Source of the DNA: Thalassomonas actiniarum
Lineage (GTDB): Bacteria; Pseudomonadota; Gammaproteobacteria; Enterobacterales; Alteromonadaceae
Length of the DNA: 64,000 nucleotides
NCBI RefSeq assembly: GCF_000948975.2
Contig: NZ_CP059735.1
Location: 2,604,001 to 2,668,000 of the forward strand
Reading direction: 5' to 3'
Shown: in pieces, positions 53,993-63,342 of the stretch
How positions within the stretch are numbered: position 1 is the first letter of the stretch
How the letters are laid out: each line of letters starts with the position of its first letter
Notes under the pieces: generated by a model
Database searches by the model: none
Seen by the model: the letters and a program-made list of their open reading frames with translations, nothing else
What the model was told of the DNA's origin: nothing
Made by a program: the position numbers and the translations under genes

Positions 53993-55507
53993 CTACAGTT
54001 GTTCCTGGGGGTCTATGTCAGGACAACGGGCAATAACATCGTCTTCACCGCTTTTATTGGCCTGAACGAGTTTGACATCAAATTGCCATAAATAATGTAA
54101 GTGTTTGAGTACTTCACTCTTGGAGTCGGCCAAAGGCACGCCTTTATGCGGGGTATGGCGTAAGGTCAGGGCACGGTCACCGTTAATATTGGTATCAATA
54201 ATCTGGATATTGGCCTCCAGGTTACTCAGGTTATATTGATTGGACAAGGTGGTGCGCAGCTGTTTATAACCTTGTTCATTATGGATTGCGCCAATTTCTA
54301 CATAATTATTGCTTTCGTCGTCATGAATATGGAATAACTTGAAGTCCCGCATCAGTTTCGGGGAAAGAAATTGGCTGATAAAACTTTCATCCTTGAAGTT
54401 TTCCATGGCAAAATGTACGGTATCCAACCAGTTGCTACCGGCAATTTCCGGGAACCACTGCTTGTCTTCTTCTGTGGGGTGTTCGCAGATACGCCGGATG
54501 TCGATAAACATATTAAACCCGAGGGCATAAGGGTTAATGCCTGAGTAATAAGGGCTGTTGTATTCGGGTTGCGCCACCACACTGGTATGGCTGTGAAGAA
54601 ACTCCATCATAAACTTGTCGGTTACTAAACCCTCATCATAAAGGTGGTTTAGTATGGTGTAATGCCAGAAACAGGCCCAGCCTTCGTTCATGACCTGGGT
54701 TTGTTTTTGCGGGTAAAAATATTGTGATATCTTTCGTACAACCCGGACAATTTCACGCTGCCAGGGTTTAAGCAAAGGCGCATTTTTCTCGATAAAATAT
54801 AAAATGTTTTCCTGGGGCTCACTGGGAAATGTGGTTTTGTTTACCGCTTCCTGTGCTTGCGCCGCCGGCAGGGTGCGCCACAGGGAGTTAACCTGGGACT
54901 GGAGATATTCTTCCCGGTCTTTTTGCCGTTTCAGCTCTTCATCCAGGGAGATCTTTTGTGGTCTTTTGTATCTGTCAACGCCATGATTCATCAAAGCGTG
55001 ACAGGCATCCAAGGTGGACTCTACCTCGGAAATACCATATTTGTTTTCGCATTCGGCGATATAGTTTTTGGCAAATAATAAATAATCTATGATGGAACTG
55101 GCATCGGTCCAAGACTTAAACAGGTAATTGCCTTTGAAAAAGGAATTATGGCCATAGCAGGCATGTGCCATCACCAGGGCCTGCATGGTCATAGTATTTT
55201 CTTCCATCAAATAGGCAATACAGGGATCGGAGTTGATCACTATTTCATAGGCCAGGCCCATACGTCCCCGTTTATAGGTTTGCTCTGTTTGGATGAATTT
55301 CTTGCCAAAGGTCCAGTGGTTATAGCCAATTGGCATGCCTACGGACGCGTAAGCGTCCATCATTTGTTCGGCAGCGATCACTTCTATTTGATTGGGGTAG
55401 GTATCAAGGCGGTAATGCTCAGCTACCCGGGCGATCTCTGTCTGATACTGTTTTAATAAATCAAATGTCCAGTCTGGGCTGTCATCAAGCGGTTTGCGTT
55501 TGGCCAT
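53993..55507 (-). CDS. ycgB: SpoVR/YcgB family protein
   Basis: The 504-residue cytoplasmic protein shows SpoVR marks: YDWTF-type start (SPDWTFDLLKQYQTEIARVA), GMPIGYNHWTFGKKF, AHACYGHNSFFKGNYLF, MNEGWACFWHYTILNHLYD and YYSGINPYALGFNMFIDIRR. It is the last gene of the yeaG-yeaH-ycgB set, a stress and stationary-phase module in many gammaproteobacteria. Its molecular activity is unknown. It starts 24 bp after the yeaH stop. Confidence 0.94.
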   Translation of the reverse strand: MAKRKPLDDSPDWTFDLLKQYQTEIARVAEHYRLDTYPNQIEVIAAEQMMDAYASVGMPIGYNHWTFGKKFIQTEQTYKRGRMGLAYEIVINSDPCIAYLMEENTMTMQALVMAHACYGHNSFFKGNYLFKSWTDASSIIDYLLFAKNYIAECENKYGISEVESTLDACHALMNHGVDRYKRPQKISLDEELKRQKDREEYLQSQVNSLWRTLPAAQAQEAVNKTTFPSEPQENILYFIEKNAPLLKPWQREIVRVVRKISQYFYPQKQTQVMNEGWACFWHYTILNHLYDEGLVTDKFMMEFLHSHTSVVAQPEYNSPYYSGINPYALGFNMFIDIRRICEHPTEEDKQWFPEIAGSNWLDTVHFAMENFKDESFISQFLSPKLMRDFKLFHIHDDESNNYVEIGAIHNEQGYKQLRTTLSNQYNLSNLEANIQIIDTNINGDRALTLRHTPHKGVPLADSKSEVLKHLHYLWQFDVKLVQANKSGEDDVIARCPDIDPQEQL

Positions 55508-55530
55508 ATCCTCACCTACTCGCTAGCAAA

Positions 55531-56817
55531 TTATCCTGTTGTTTTTATCTCTTGGGTATTCTTGTGAAATAAGTCCCTGAATACTGGGTAAATATCGTCA
55601 ACGGTTTTAATATGCCGCATGGCAAAATGCGGATTATCTTTTTCAAGTTGCTGGTATTGTTGCCAAAGTGTCTGATGGGCTCTCTGGGTGATCTCGATAT
55701 AGCTGAAATAACGTGTCTTAGGTAAAATTTTATCTGCTAACAGTTTACGGCAATAAGGAGAATCATCGGCCCAGTTATCACCGTCCGAAGCCTGGGCGCC
55801 ATAAATATTCCAGTTTGAGCTGCTATAGCGCTCTTCAACCACTTTAATCATAAGTTCCAGGGCACTTGATGCTATGGTGCCGCCGGTTTCCTGGGAGTAG
55901 AAAAATTCCTGTTCATCCACTTCTTTGGCTTGGGTATGGTGGCGGATATAAATGACATCTATGGTTTTATAGGTACGGGTTAAAAACAGGTAGAGTAAAA
56001 TATAAAAGCGTTTGGCGATGTCCTTGGTTGCCTGATCCATAGAGCCGGAAACATCCATTAAACAGAACATCACGGCTTTAGAAGTCGGTACCGGTTGCCG
56101 GGTATAGTTGCGAAACCTTAAATCGAAGGTGTCGATAAAAGGCACTTTGGCAATTTTTTGTTTTAACTGGGTTATTTCTTCGTTTAACTCGCGCTTCTCC
56201 TTAACGTGCTCATGGGTATCATTGTTAAGTTGTTCGAGTTTGTGCTGGCACTCTTTTAATCGCCGGCGTTTATCGGATGTCATGGCAATACGCCGGGCAA
56301 TAGAGCCCTGCAGTGATTTCACGATATCGATATTGGCGGGCACACCTTCGGCGCAAAAACCGGCGCGCACGGTTTTATATTCGATTAGCTTATCAAGCTG
56401 GTTTTTCTCCAGATTGGGTAGCTCCAAATCTTCAAAGAGCAGGTTTAAGTATTCATCTTTGGAAATAGAGAAGATAAAGTCATCTTCGCCTTCCCCTGAA
56501 TCACTCGCATCGCCGGGCCCGCCGCCTTGTCCTTGATTTTGGGGCGGACGAGGGATACGGTCACCGCTGCTGAATTGGTCGTTTCCCGGGTGTATCCTGT
56601 CCTGAATGCCTCCTTTTCCGGTATGAAATATTGGCTCGCTTAAGTCTTTTTTTGGAATGACAATGCTTTCACCGCTGTCAACATCTGTGACGCCGCGCTT
56701 ATTGATGGCATCAGAAACCGATTTTTTGATCTGACTTTTATAGCGGCGCAAAAAGCGCTGCCGATTGACGGTACTCTTGTTTTTACTGTTTAACCGGCGA
56801 TCGATAAAATTAGTCAT
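55531..56817 (-). CDS. yeaH: DUF444/YeaH family protein with VWA-like domain
   Basis: The 428-residue protein has a basic N-terminal part ([20 protein letters not shown]), a Gly/Asp-rich linker (about residues 85-110), and a C-terminal von Willebrand A-like domain with the metal site [16 protein letters not shown] (DxSxS). It is the usual partner of the YeaG kinase and of YcgB, all three on the minus strand here in the order yeaG-yeaH-ycgB. Confidence 0.94.
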   Translation of the reverse strand: MTNFIDRRLNSKNKSTVNRQRFLRRYKSQIKKSVSDAINKRGVTDVDSGESIVIPKKDLSEPIFHTGKGGIQDRIHPGNDQFSSGDRIPRPPQNQGQGGGPGDASDSGEGEDDFIFSISKDEYLNLLFEDLELPNLEKNQLDKLIEYKTVRAGFCAEGVPANIDIVKSLQGSIARRIAMTSDKRRRLKECQHKLEQLNNDTHEHVKEKRELNEEITQLKQKIAKVPFIDTFDLRFRNYTRQPVPTSKAVMFCLMDVSGSMDQATKDIAKRFYILLYLFLTRTYKTIDVIYIRHHTQAKEVDEQEFFYSQETGGTIASSALELMIKVVEERYSSSNWNIYGAQASDGDNWADDSPYCRKLLADKILPKTRYFSYIEITQRAHQTLWQQYQQLEKDNPHFAMRHIKTVDDIYPVFRDLFHKNTQEIKTTG

Positions 56818-56866
56818 TTAATGCTCCCCATACCTAAGGTTAAAAGCCTGAGGTTAAGCGCTAAGG

Positions 56867-58801
56867 TTAAGAGGATTTTCTTACGCGCAAGTACCATTCT
56901 GACAGTAACCTGACTTGTTTTTGGGTATACCCTTTAGCCATCATACGCTCAACAAAATCATCATGTTTTTGCTGATCATCGGCTGAGGTTTTGGCATTAA
57001 AGGAGATCACCGGCAGCAAGTCTTCGGTATTGGAGAACATTTTCTTCTCAATTACCGTTCTGAGTTTTTCATAACTGGTCCATACCGGATTTTTTCCGTT
57101 ATTATGGGCTTTGGCCCTTAATACGAAATTGACGATTTCATTACGGAAATCTTTGGGGTTGCTGATGCCAGCAGGTTTTTCTATTTTCTCCAGTTCGTTG
57201 TTTAAAGCTTCCCGGTCAAATAACTGTCCGGTTTCGGCATCCCGGTATTCCTGATCCTGGATCCAGAAATCGGCGTAGGTGACATAACGGTCAAATATGT
57301 TTTGCCCGTATTCCGAATAGGATTCTAAATAGGCGGTTTGTATCTCCTTGCCGATAAATTCGATATATTCCGGGGTGAGAAAACCTTTAATAAACTCCAG
57401 GTATTGCTCGGCAGTTTCTTTGGGTAATTGTTCCCGCTCAACCTGCTGCTCTAACACGTAAAATAGATGTACCGGGTTGGCGGCAACTTCGTTATGGTCA
57501 AAATTAAAGACCCGGGATAATATTTTAAAGGCAAAACGTGTGGATAGTCCCGACATGCCTTCATCTATGCCGGCATAATCCCGGTATTCCTGGTAGGATT
57601 TTGCCTTGGGATCGGTATCTTTAAGGCTTTCACCGTCATAAACCCGCATTTTGGAATAAATGCTGGAATTTTCCGGATCTTTTAACCGGGACAGCACAGA
57701 AAACTGCGCCAGGGTTTCCAATGTGTCTGGAGCACATTGGGCATCTTTTAACTCGCTGTTTTCAATGAGTTTCTTGTAGATGTTGACTTCTTCGGATACC
57801 CGCATGCAATAAGGCACTTTGACGATATAAACCCGATCGAGAAAGGCCTCATTGTTTTTATTGTTTCTGAAAGTTTGCCACTCCGATTCGTTGGAGTGGG
57901 CGAGTAAAATTCCCTGGAAAGGCAGGGCGGAAAGCCCCTCGGTAGGATTGTAATTCCCTTCCTGGGTCGCGGTTAATAACGGGTGTAAGACTTTGATCGG
58001 CGCCTTGAACATTTCGACAAATTCCATCAGCCCCTGATTGGCGCGACAAAGGGCGCCTGAGTAGCTATAGGCATCGGGATCATTCTGGGCGAAATGCTCA
58101 AGCTGGCGAATATCCACCTTGCCTACCAGAGCGGAAATGTCCTGGTTGTTATCATCGCCGGGTTCGGTCTTGGCAACGGCGATTTGATCCAGTATCGAAG
58201 GGTAAACTTTTATTACTTTAAACTGGGCAATATCCCCTTTAAATTCATGTAAGCGTTTTGCCGCCCACGGGGAGATAATATTATTGAGATAACGTAGTGG
58301 AATGTCATATTCGTCCTGCAAGACCTTGCCGTCGGCATTAACATCAAATAAACAAAACGGATGATCATTGACCGGGCTTCTCTCGCCGTTGGCACTGAGC
58401 ACATATATCGGCTCCTGCTGCATTAAAGATTTCAACTTTTCTGCCAGGGAAGACTTACCGCCGCCAACCGGGCCAAGCAAATAAAGGATTTGTTTCTGCT
58501 CTTCCAACCCTTGAGAGGCATGGGTTAAATAGGACACTATTTGTTCGATTGACTCTTCCATCCCGTAAAATTCTTCAAAGGCCGGGTACCTGGCAATGAC
58601 CCGGTTGGAGAAAATCCGGCTTAACCTCGGCTCGGTAGAAGTATCAACCATCTCAGGGGAGCCTATCGCCTTTAACAGCCGCTCTGCAGCGCTGGCATAG
58701 GCGAATTTGTCTTCCCGACAAATATCTAAAAATTCCTGTAAGCTAAATTCTTCTTCTTGTGCTTGTTCATAGCGCGACTGATAATGATGAAAAATGCTCA
58801 T
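56867..58801 (-). CDS. yeaG: PrkA-type Ser/Thr kinase YeaG
   Basis: The ATG at 58801 is preferred to a TTG 12 bp upstream: GGAG lies 6 bp before it, and the product begins MSIFHHYQSRYEQAQEEEFS, as in YeaG. This 644-residue PrkA protein has an AAA-like ATPase domain with LLGPVGGGKSSLAEKL (Walker A) and a C-terminal kinase-like domain. YeaG acts in the nutrient-stress response and carbon/nitrogen limitation in Escherichia coli. It is the first gene of a three-gene operon (49 bp to yeaH). Confidence 0.95.
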   Translation of the reverse strand: MSIFHHYQSRYEQAQEEEFSLQEFLDICREDKFAYASAAERLLKAIGSPEMVDTSTEPRLSRIFSNRVIARYPAFEEFYGMEESIEQIVSYLTHASQGLEEQKQILYLLGPVGGGKSSLAEKLKSLMQQEPIYVLSANGERSPVNDHPFCLFDVNADGKVLQDEYDIPLRYLNNIISPWAAKRLHEFKGDIAQFKVIKVYPSILDQIAVAKTEPGDDNNQDISALVGKVDIRQLEHFAQNDPDAYSYSGALCRANQGLMEFVEMFKAPIKVLHPLLTATQEGNYNPTEGLSALPFQGILLAHSNESEWQTFRNNKNNEAFLDRVYIVKVPYCMRVSEEVNIYKKLIENSELKDAQCAPDTLETLAQFSVLSRLKDPENSSIYSKMRVYDGESLKDTDPKAKSYQEYRDYAGIDEGMSGLSTRFAFKILSRVFNFDHNEVAANPVHLFYVLEQQVEREQLPKETAEQYLEFIKGFLTPEYIEFIGKEIQTAYLESYSEYGQNIFDRYVTYADFWIQDQEYRDAETGQLFDREALNNELEKIEKPAGISNPKDFRNEIVNFVLRAKAHNNGKNPVWTSYEKLRTVIEKKMFSNTEDLLPVISFNAKTSADDQQKHDDFVERMMAKGYTQKQVRLLSEWYLRVRKSS

Positions 58802-59311
58802 ACTCGTCTCCAATCGAAATCAAAGGTGTATAAAATAAAGACCGAGAAATAGTGTTATCTATTTATAAGCGTAGTTGCTAATTTGCCAAGCACGTAATTA
58901 ATAGTGCTTTTTTTGTAACTTATTGTCGTATTAGGAATGTTTGGCCAATAAAATCGAAAACATCAGCTTCCGGCTTTCGCTCTAACCAGGTTGCTTTTAT
59001 TGGTCTGTTTTGGTTACTTGTCAGTGATAAAAAAGCTGCAAACCGTTAAAAATTGCAAAGTCTCAAGTATCGGCATCAAGATATGAGCGTAGCGCATATA
59101 CCGCTGGTTATCTTAACGTATCCTGCACCGGGGTCCTGAGATACCTTATCACACTCCTTTTTTGACTCTGCCAGCGGCAAATAGTTGTTCTTTTTTGGTG
59201 ATTATTTTATCGGCGCCGAGATCAAAAAAGCCAGTGACAGGCACTGGCTTTTAAACTTTGCTGATAGCGCATAACACATGATGTGGTATCAGCTAATGGC
59301 TTGGTTTTGGC
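58802..59311. other. 510-bp region between yeaG and sodB
   Basis: No gene is seen. It should hold the yeaG promoter (right next to 58802 on minus) and the sodB terminator (59224-59254). The middle (about 58960-59170) has no ORF with coding features and no repeat that I could match in the window. Confidence 0.5.
59224..59254 (-). terminator. Terminator of sodB
   Basis: AAAAGCCAGTG (59226-59236) pairs with CACTGGCTTTT (59242-59252), 5-nt loop, with A/T runs on both sides. It lies about 60 bp after the minus-strand sodB stop. Confidence 0.88.
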
Positions 59312-59893
59312 TTAAGCAAAGTTTGCTGAAGCAAAGTCCCAGTTAGCCAGGGCCCAGAAGGCTTCCATATAGTTAGGACGAAGGTTACGGTAGTCGATGT
59401 AATAAGCATGCTCCCATAAATCTACGGTCAGTAGCGGGGTAACACCTTCTTCTGTTAACGGCGTACCGGCATTGGAAGTATTAACGATTGCCAGGCTGCC
59501 ATCGGCATTTTTCACTAACCAGGTCCAGCTGGAGCCGAAGTTGTTAATGGCGCTGTCGGTGAATTTTGCTTTAAATTCAGCGAAAGAACCAAAGTTGGCG
59601 TTGATCGCATCGGCCAGGGCACCGCTAGGCTCGCCGCCACCGTTAGGGCTTAAGCTGTTCCAGTAGAAAGTGTGGTTCCAGATCTGTGCAGCATTATTGA
59701 AAATTCCAGCAGAAGATGATTTTACTATCTCTTCTAACGATTTGTTTTCAAAATCGGTTCCTTCGATTAAACCGTTCAGCTTAACTACATATGTGTTGTG
59801 ATGCTTGCCGTAGTGATATTCTAAAGTTTCTTCAGAAATATGTGGTGCCAGGGCATCTTTTGCATAAGGTAGTGCTGGTAACTCTATAGCCAT
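59312..59893 (-). CDS. sodB: Superoxide dismutase (Fe type)
   Basis: The ATG at 59893 is chosen: GGAG lies 8 bp upstream and the product (193 residues) begins [20 protein letters not shown], as in SodB. Metal ligands are visible in [20 protein letters not shown] and [11 protein letters not shown] (H, H, D, H). [20 protein letters not shown] and the C-terminal [15 protein letters not shown] are Fe-SOD marks. It removes superoxide in the cytoplasm. It is divergent from grxD with 323 bp between. Confidence 0.97.
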   Translation of the reverse strand: MAIELPALPYAKDALAPHISEETLEYHYGKHHNTYVVKLNGLIEGTDFENKSLEEIVKSSSAGIFNNAAQIWNHTFYWNSLSPNGGGEPSGALADAINANFGSFAEFKAKFTDSAINNFGSSWTWLVKNADGSLAIVNTSNAGTPLTEEGVTPLLTVDLWEHAYYIDYRNLRPNYMEAFWALANWDFASANFA

Positions 59894-60216
59894 TTTTTTC
59901 TCCAGGAATGTATTATAAATATTTTTTCTTGCACAAAAATAAAGAAGTAGTTTGTTTTTACTAAAAACCAAGTAAAATACTCAGGTTTTAAAAAACTTGC
60001 ATAGTTTAACCAAATATATGGGTATTGCCAGAATATTTATCAAGTGCAGTAAGTTTTAATATTATTTTTATTTTTGCATTTTCTTCTTAAGGTTTTGCAC
60101 CTAAATAATGCAGGATAAATAAAACAAGCAGTTTATTTCGGTTGATTCTTTTGGGATAAGCCCCCATATAGCCAGTCAACTTGCATATTTTTATTGGTCA
60201 CAGTACAGAGGTCATT
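59894..60216. other. 323-bp divergent region between sodB and grxD
   Basis: The region is AT-rich. On minus a TTGATA and a TATATT stand 19 bp apart (about 60014-60044), a weak candidate for the sodB promoter. No clear Fur box was seen. AGAGG before the grxD ATG is its ribosome-binding site. Confidence 0.45.
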
Positions 60217-60555
60217 ATGGACACCGTTGAACGCATCAAACAACAAATCGCCGAGAACCCTATCATGTTATATATGAAAGGCTCTCCTAAATTACCTAGC
60301 TGTGGATTTTCTGCACAATCGGCACAGGCCCTGATGTCTTGTGGTGAAAAATTTGCGTATGTCGACATCCTGCAAAACCCGGATATTCGCGCCGAATTGC
60401 CTAAATACGCCAACTGGCCGACTTTTCCCCAGTTATGGGTGGAAGGTGAATTAATCGGCGGTTGTGACATTATTTTGGAAATGTTTCAGCAGGGAGAGTT
60501 ACAAACCCTGATTAAAGAAACAGCAGATAAGAATCGTTCTGAAGAAAATGCATAA
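60217..60555 (+). CDS. grxD: Monothiol glutaredoxin Grx4
   Basis: The ATG at 60217 (MDTVERIKQQIAENPIMLYM) is the family start; an upstream in-frame codon is less likely. The 112-residue protein has the CGFS active site in KLPSCGFSAQSAQAL and the glutathione-binding WPTFPQLWVEGELIGGCDI. It carries or transfers [2Fe-2S] clusters. Next to sodB and before a peroxiredoxin gene, as in related gammaproteobacteria. Confidence 0.97.
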   Translation: MDTVERIKQQIAENPIMLYMKGSPKLPSCGFSAQSAQALMSCGEKFAYVDILQNPDIRAELPKYANWPTFPQLWVEGELIGGCDIILEMFQQGELQTLIKETADKNRSEENA

Positions 60556-60611
60556 GATTGCATTGAAATATTAATTAGTGCCACCATAGTAGTGGTGTTA
60601 ATCAATCCGAG

Positions 60612-60645
60612 CACACATGTGTCAAACATGTGTGGTCAATATAAT
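60612..60645. promoter_or_regulatory. Inverted repeat and -10 element upstream of the peroxiredoxin gene
   Basis: CACACATGT (60612-60620) and ACATGTGTG (60626-60634) are exact complements around 5 nt. A TATAAT (60640-60645) follows, so the repeat would cover the -35 region. The leader before the ribosome-binding site (GGAG, 60654-60657) would then be very short. It could be an operator for an oxidative-stress regulator, or an RNA hairpin. Confidence 0.4.
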
Positions 60646-60664
60646 TAAACCTTGGAGAATAATA

Positions 60665-61270
60665 ATGAGTGTATTAGTTGGTCGTCCAGCACCAGATTTT
60701 ACTGCCGCAGCAGTTTTAGGTAGTGGTGAAATTGTTGAAAACTTCAATTTAGCCGAAGCTATTAAAGGAAAGAAAGCAGTAGTATTCTTCTATCCATTAG
60801 ACTTTACATTTGTTTGTCCATCAGAATTACTTGCTTTTGATCACCGCATGGATGAGTTCAAAAGCCGTGGTGTTGAAGTTATCGGTGTTTCTATCGATTC
60901 ACAGTTTTCTCATAATGCATGGCGTAATACGCCGGTAAATGAAGGTGGTATTGGTCCGGTTCAATACACTTTAGTTGCTGATGTTAAACATGAAATTTGT
61001 CAGGCATATGACGTTGAGCATCCTGAAGCCGGTGTTGCTTTCCGTGGTTCTTTCCTTATCGATGAAGAAGGTAACGTACGTCACCAGGTAGTGAATGACT
61101 TACCACTTGGCCGTAACGTTGACGAAATGATCCGTATGGTTGACGCGCTTCAATTCCACCAGGAGCACGGTGAAGTTTGTCCGGCTGGCTGGAACAAAGG
61201 TGACAAAGGTATGACAGCTTCTCCAGAAGGTGTTGCTTCTTACCTGGCCGATAACGCCGATCAATTATAA
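60665..61270 (+). CDS. Typical 2-Cys peroxiredoxin (AhpC/Prx1 type)
   Basis: The ATG at 60665 has GGAG 7 bp upstream and gives MSVLVGRPAPDFTAAAVLGS. The 201-residue protein has the peroxidatic Cys in FYPLDFTFVCPSEL and the resolving Cys in HGEVCPAGWNKGDKGM, plus GGIGPVQYTLVAD and the C-terminal extension of sensitive Prx1-class enzymes. It reduces hydroperoxides with thioredoxin. Codon use is visibly biased and T-rich (for example GTT, CGT, GGT), as in strongly expressed genes. Confidence 0.96.
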   Translation: MSVLVGRPAPDFTAAAVLGSGEIVENFNLAEAIKGKKAVVFFYPLDFTFVCPSELLAFDHRMDEFKSRGVEVIGVSIDSQFSHNAWRNTPVNEGGIGPVQYTLVADVKHEICQAYDVEHPEAGVAFRGSFLIDEEGNVRHQVVNDLPLGRNVDEMIRMVDALQFHQEHGEVCPAGWNKGDKGMTASPEGVASYLADNADQL

Positions 61271-61308
61271 GTGACTGCTCAGGCCTGAGGGTCTGAAAGG
61301 TTACCATT

Positions 61309-61338
61309 AAAAAAGCCAGCTTCGCGCTGGCTTTTTCT
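61309..61338 (+). terminator. Terminator of the peroxiredoxin gene
   Basis: AAAAGCCAGC (61311-61320) pairs with GCTGGCTTTTT (61326-61336) around TTCGC. It lies 40 bp after the stop and can also work on minus for rnt. Confidence 0.92.
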
Positions 61339-61414
61339 ATTAGGATGTACGGTATGTTGTAGTAACAACGCAAGATGAACTTGTCCTCTTTATTGTAGCT
61401 TACCTGTTTGAATA

Positions 61415-62152
61415 TTAGCCATTACTGGCTTTTTTTGAGCTGTTAGCTTCTGCTGATTCACCGGCACAGCTTTCTTCAGTCTCTGCCTCATCGGCAAGTG
61501 GCCAGCCGCCTAAGGCCTGCCATTTATTGACGATATGGCAAAACAACTCTGCGGTTTTTTCGGTATCATATAACGCCGAATGGGCTTCATTGCCGTTAAA
61601 CTCAATATTGGCGGTGGCGCAGGCTTTTGCCAATACCGTTTGTCCCAGTGCCAGTCCCGATAATGTTGTGGTATCAAAACTGACAAAAGAGTGAAACGGG
61701 CTGCGTTTGATCCCACAACGTGTGGTGGCGGCATTGAGGAAGCCTAAGTCAAAGGAGGCGTTATGGGCGACGATAATAGCCCGCTGACAACCGGCGGCTT
61801 TCATTTTCTTCCTGACCAGTTTAAAAATTTCTTTTAATGCTTCTTTTTCATCAACGGCTGCCCTTAGCGGGTTCTCAGGGTCTATGCCGGTAAAGGCGAG
61901 GGCCGCCGGCTCAAGATTGGCCCCTTCAAACGGGTTGACATTAAAATGTATGGTTTCATCAATGGAAAATAAGCCGGAAGCTTCATCCAGGGCTAATACC
62001 GAAGCGGCGATTTCTAACAGGGCATCGGTTTGTGCGTTAAAACCTGCGGTTTCAACATCAATGACCACGGGAAAGTAACCCCTGAACCTTTGGGCGAAAG
62101 CGGTTTTTTGATTATTAACATCAATTGTTTGGCTTGATGAAGACTCTGACAT
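61415..62152 (-). CDS. rnt: Ribonuclease T
   Basis: This 245-residue DEDDh exonuclease has [14 protein letters not shown] (D, E), [15 protein letters not shown] (D) and [16 protein letters not shown] (H, D), all catalytic positions kept. RNase T trims 3' ends of tRNA and other stable RNA. The C-terminal 30 residues are an extra acidic, Ser/Ala-rich tail ([18 protein letters not shown]) that Escherichia coli RNase T lacks. It is convergent with the peroxiredoxin gene and divergent from motY. Confidence 0.96.
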   Translation of the reverse strand: MSESSSSQTIDVNNQKTAFAQRFRGYFPVVIDVETAGFNAQTDALLEIAASVLALDEASGLFSIDETIHFNVNPFEGANLEPAALAFTGIDPENPLRAAVDEKEALKEIFKLVRKKMKAAGCQRAIIVAHNASFDLGFLNAATTRCGIKRSPFHSFVSFDTTTLSGLALGQTVLAKACATANIEFNGNEAHSALYDTEKTAELFCHIVNKWQALGGWPLADEAETEESCAGESAEANSSKKASNG

Positions 62153-62331
62153 AGAAAAATAAGGGTACTGAATATTAATTTTGGGGGATTATCGCAGAAA
62201 ACCAGCTCGAAAACGATACTATATGGCAAGCCTTTGCTATAGTTTTTTTATTTTTACTGATAAAATGTTAAAGTAACTATTGAAATTGTCGATATAACTA
62301 ATGCCGCTTAATAAATCGTATTTTTAGAATT

Positions 62332-63198
62332 ATGAAAAAACAAATTGCGTCAATTCTGCTGTTATTCTTCATGGGTCAGGCACAAGCCGGGATCCGGCAA
62401 TATAGTGCCGACTTGGATTCTTCCCAATGGCAACTGGCGAATGATTCACGCCTGGAATGCACTTTATCCCATAAAATTCCCAATTATGGTGAAGCACGCT
62501 TCTACAGCAAAGCCAGCCGTAAGATGAACATGGAATTTGAGCTGGATATGTTATTGCTGCCGGATAATTATGCCCTGGCAGAAGTTCGTTCGGTCGCGCC
62601 GCGCTGGCGTCCCGGGGTAGGTGATCATGTCCTGGCAAAAATGAAGTTACACAAGCAATTTACCCCCAGCCTGCCGAAAAAAGTCGCCTGGGCGATGTTA
62701 AGTGAGCTGGAGCAGGGCATGAGCCCGACCTTCTTTTATAATGACTGGTATAACGAACAGGATAAAATTTCTGTTGGTTTATCAACGGCAAAATTTCAAA
62801 AGGCGTATCAGAAGTTTGTCGGTTGTGTCGGTAACCTGCTTAACTTCAGTTTTGAAGATATTTCCTATACGGTACTTAATTACCAGTCAAACAGTGATGA
62901 GTTTACCAAGTCGTCAGCAAAGCGCATGGCGATGATTTCACAATACCTGAGCCTGGATCCGGATCTTGAGCTGGTATTAATCGATGCATATTCAGATAGT
63001 TATGGCGGGCGTTGGACTAACTTGAAGCTATCTGAGAAACGGGCCAACAAAATCCGTGAATATTTTGTTGCCAACGGCATAGATCCGAGCCGGATTGAAG
63101 CCAGCGGATACGGCGAGAAGCGCCATATTGCTTCGAACCGCACCACCTTAGGCCGGGGTAAAAACCGCCGCGTGGTCATACATATGGAAAAACCTTAA
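62332..63198 (+). CDS. motY: Sodium-type flagellar protein MotY
   Basis: This 288-residue protein has a signal peptide (ASILLLFFMGQAQA), a MotY N-terminal domain (GIRQYSADLDSSQWQLAND, CTLSHKIPNYGEARFYS), and a C-terminal OmpA-like peptidoglycan-binding domain (LVLIDAYSDSYGGRWTNLKL, SEKRANKIREYFVANGID). MotY forms the T ring around polar, sodium-driven flagellar motors. Its place beside rnt is the same as in vibrios. A strong terminator follows. Confidence 0.94.
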   Translation: MKKQIASILLLFFMGQAQAGIRQYSADLDSSQWQLANDSRLECTLSHKIPNYGEARFYSKASRKMNMEFELDMLLLPDNYALAEVRSVAPRWRPGVGDHVLAKMKLHKQFTPSLPKKVAWAMLSELEQGMSPTFFYNDWYNEQDKISVGLSTAKFQKAYQKFVGCVGNLLNFSFEDISYTVLNYQSNSDEFTKSSAKRMAMISQYLSLDPDLELVLIDAYSDSYGGRWTNLKLSEKRANKIREYFVANGIDPSRIEASGYGEKRHIASNRTTLGRGKNRRVVIHMEKP

Positions 63199-63285
63199 CC
63201 TCTATAAATAGGGAGTAAGGAAAAGTTAACGGATAGTTAACTACCCGGGCAATTTATTTAGCTGAATTTTCCAATTAATAGTTGA

Positions 63286-63325
63286 ATAGGCCATTAGGTT
63301 AAACTAACCTAATGGCCTATTTTTT
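63286..63325 (+). terminator. Strong terminator of motY
   Basis: AGGCCATTAGGTTA (63288-63301) and TAACCTAATGGCCT (63305-63318) are exact complements with loop AAC, followed by ATTTTTTC. It lies 17 bp before the next ATG, so it also occupies that gene's leader. Confidence 0.93.
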
Positions 63326-63342
63326 CAAGGGAAGTTCAATAA

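Noticed and set aside
58960-59170. Possible small RNA between yeaG and sodB
   Set aside because: No terminator other than that of sodB and no convincing promoter were found.
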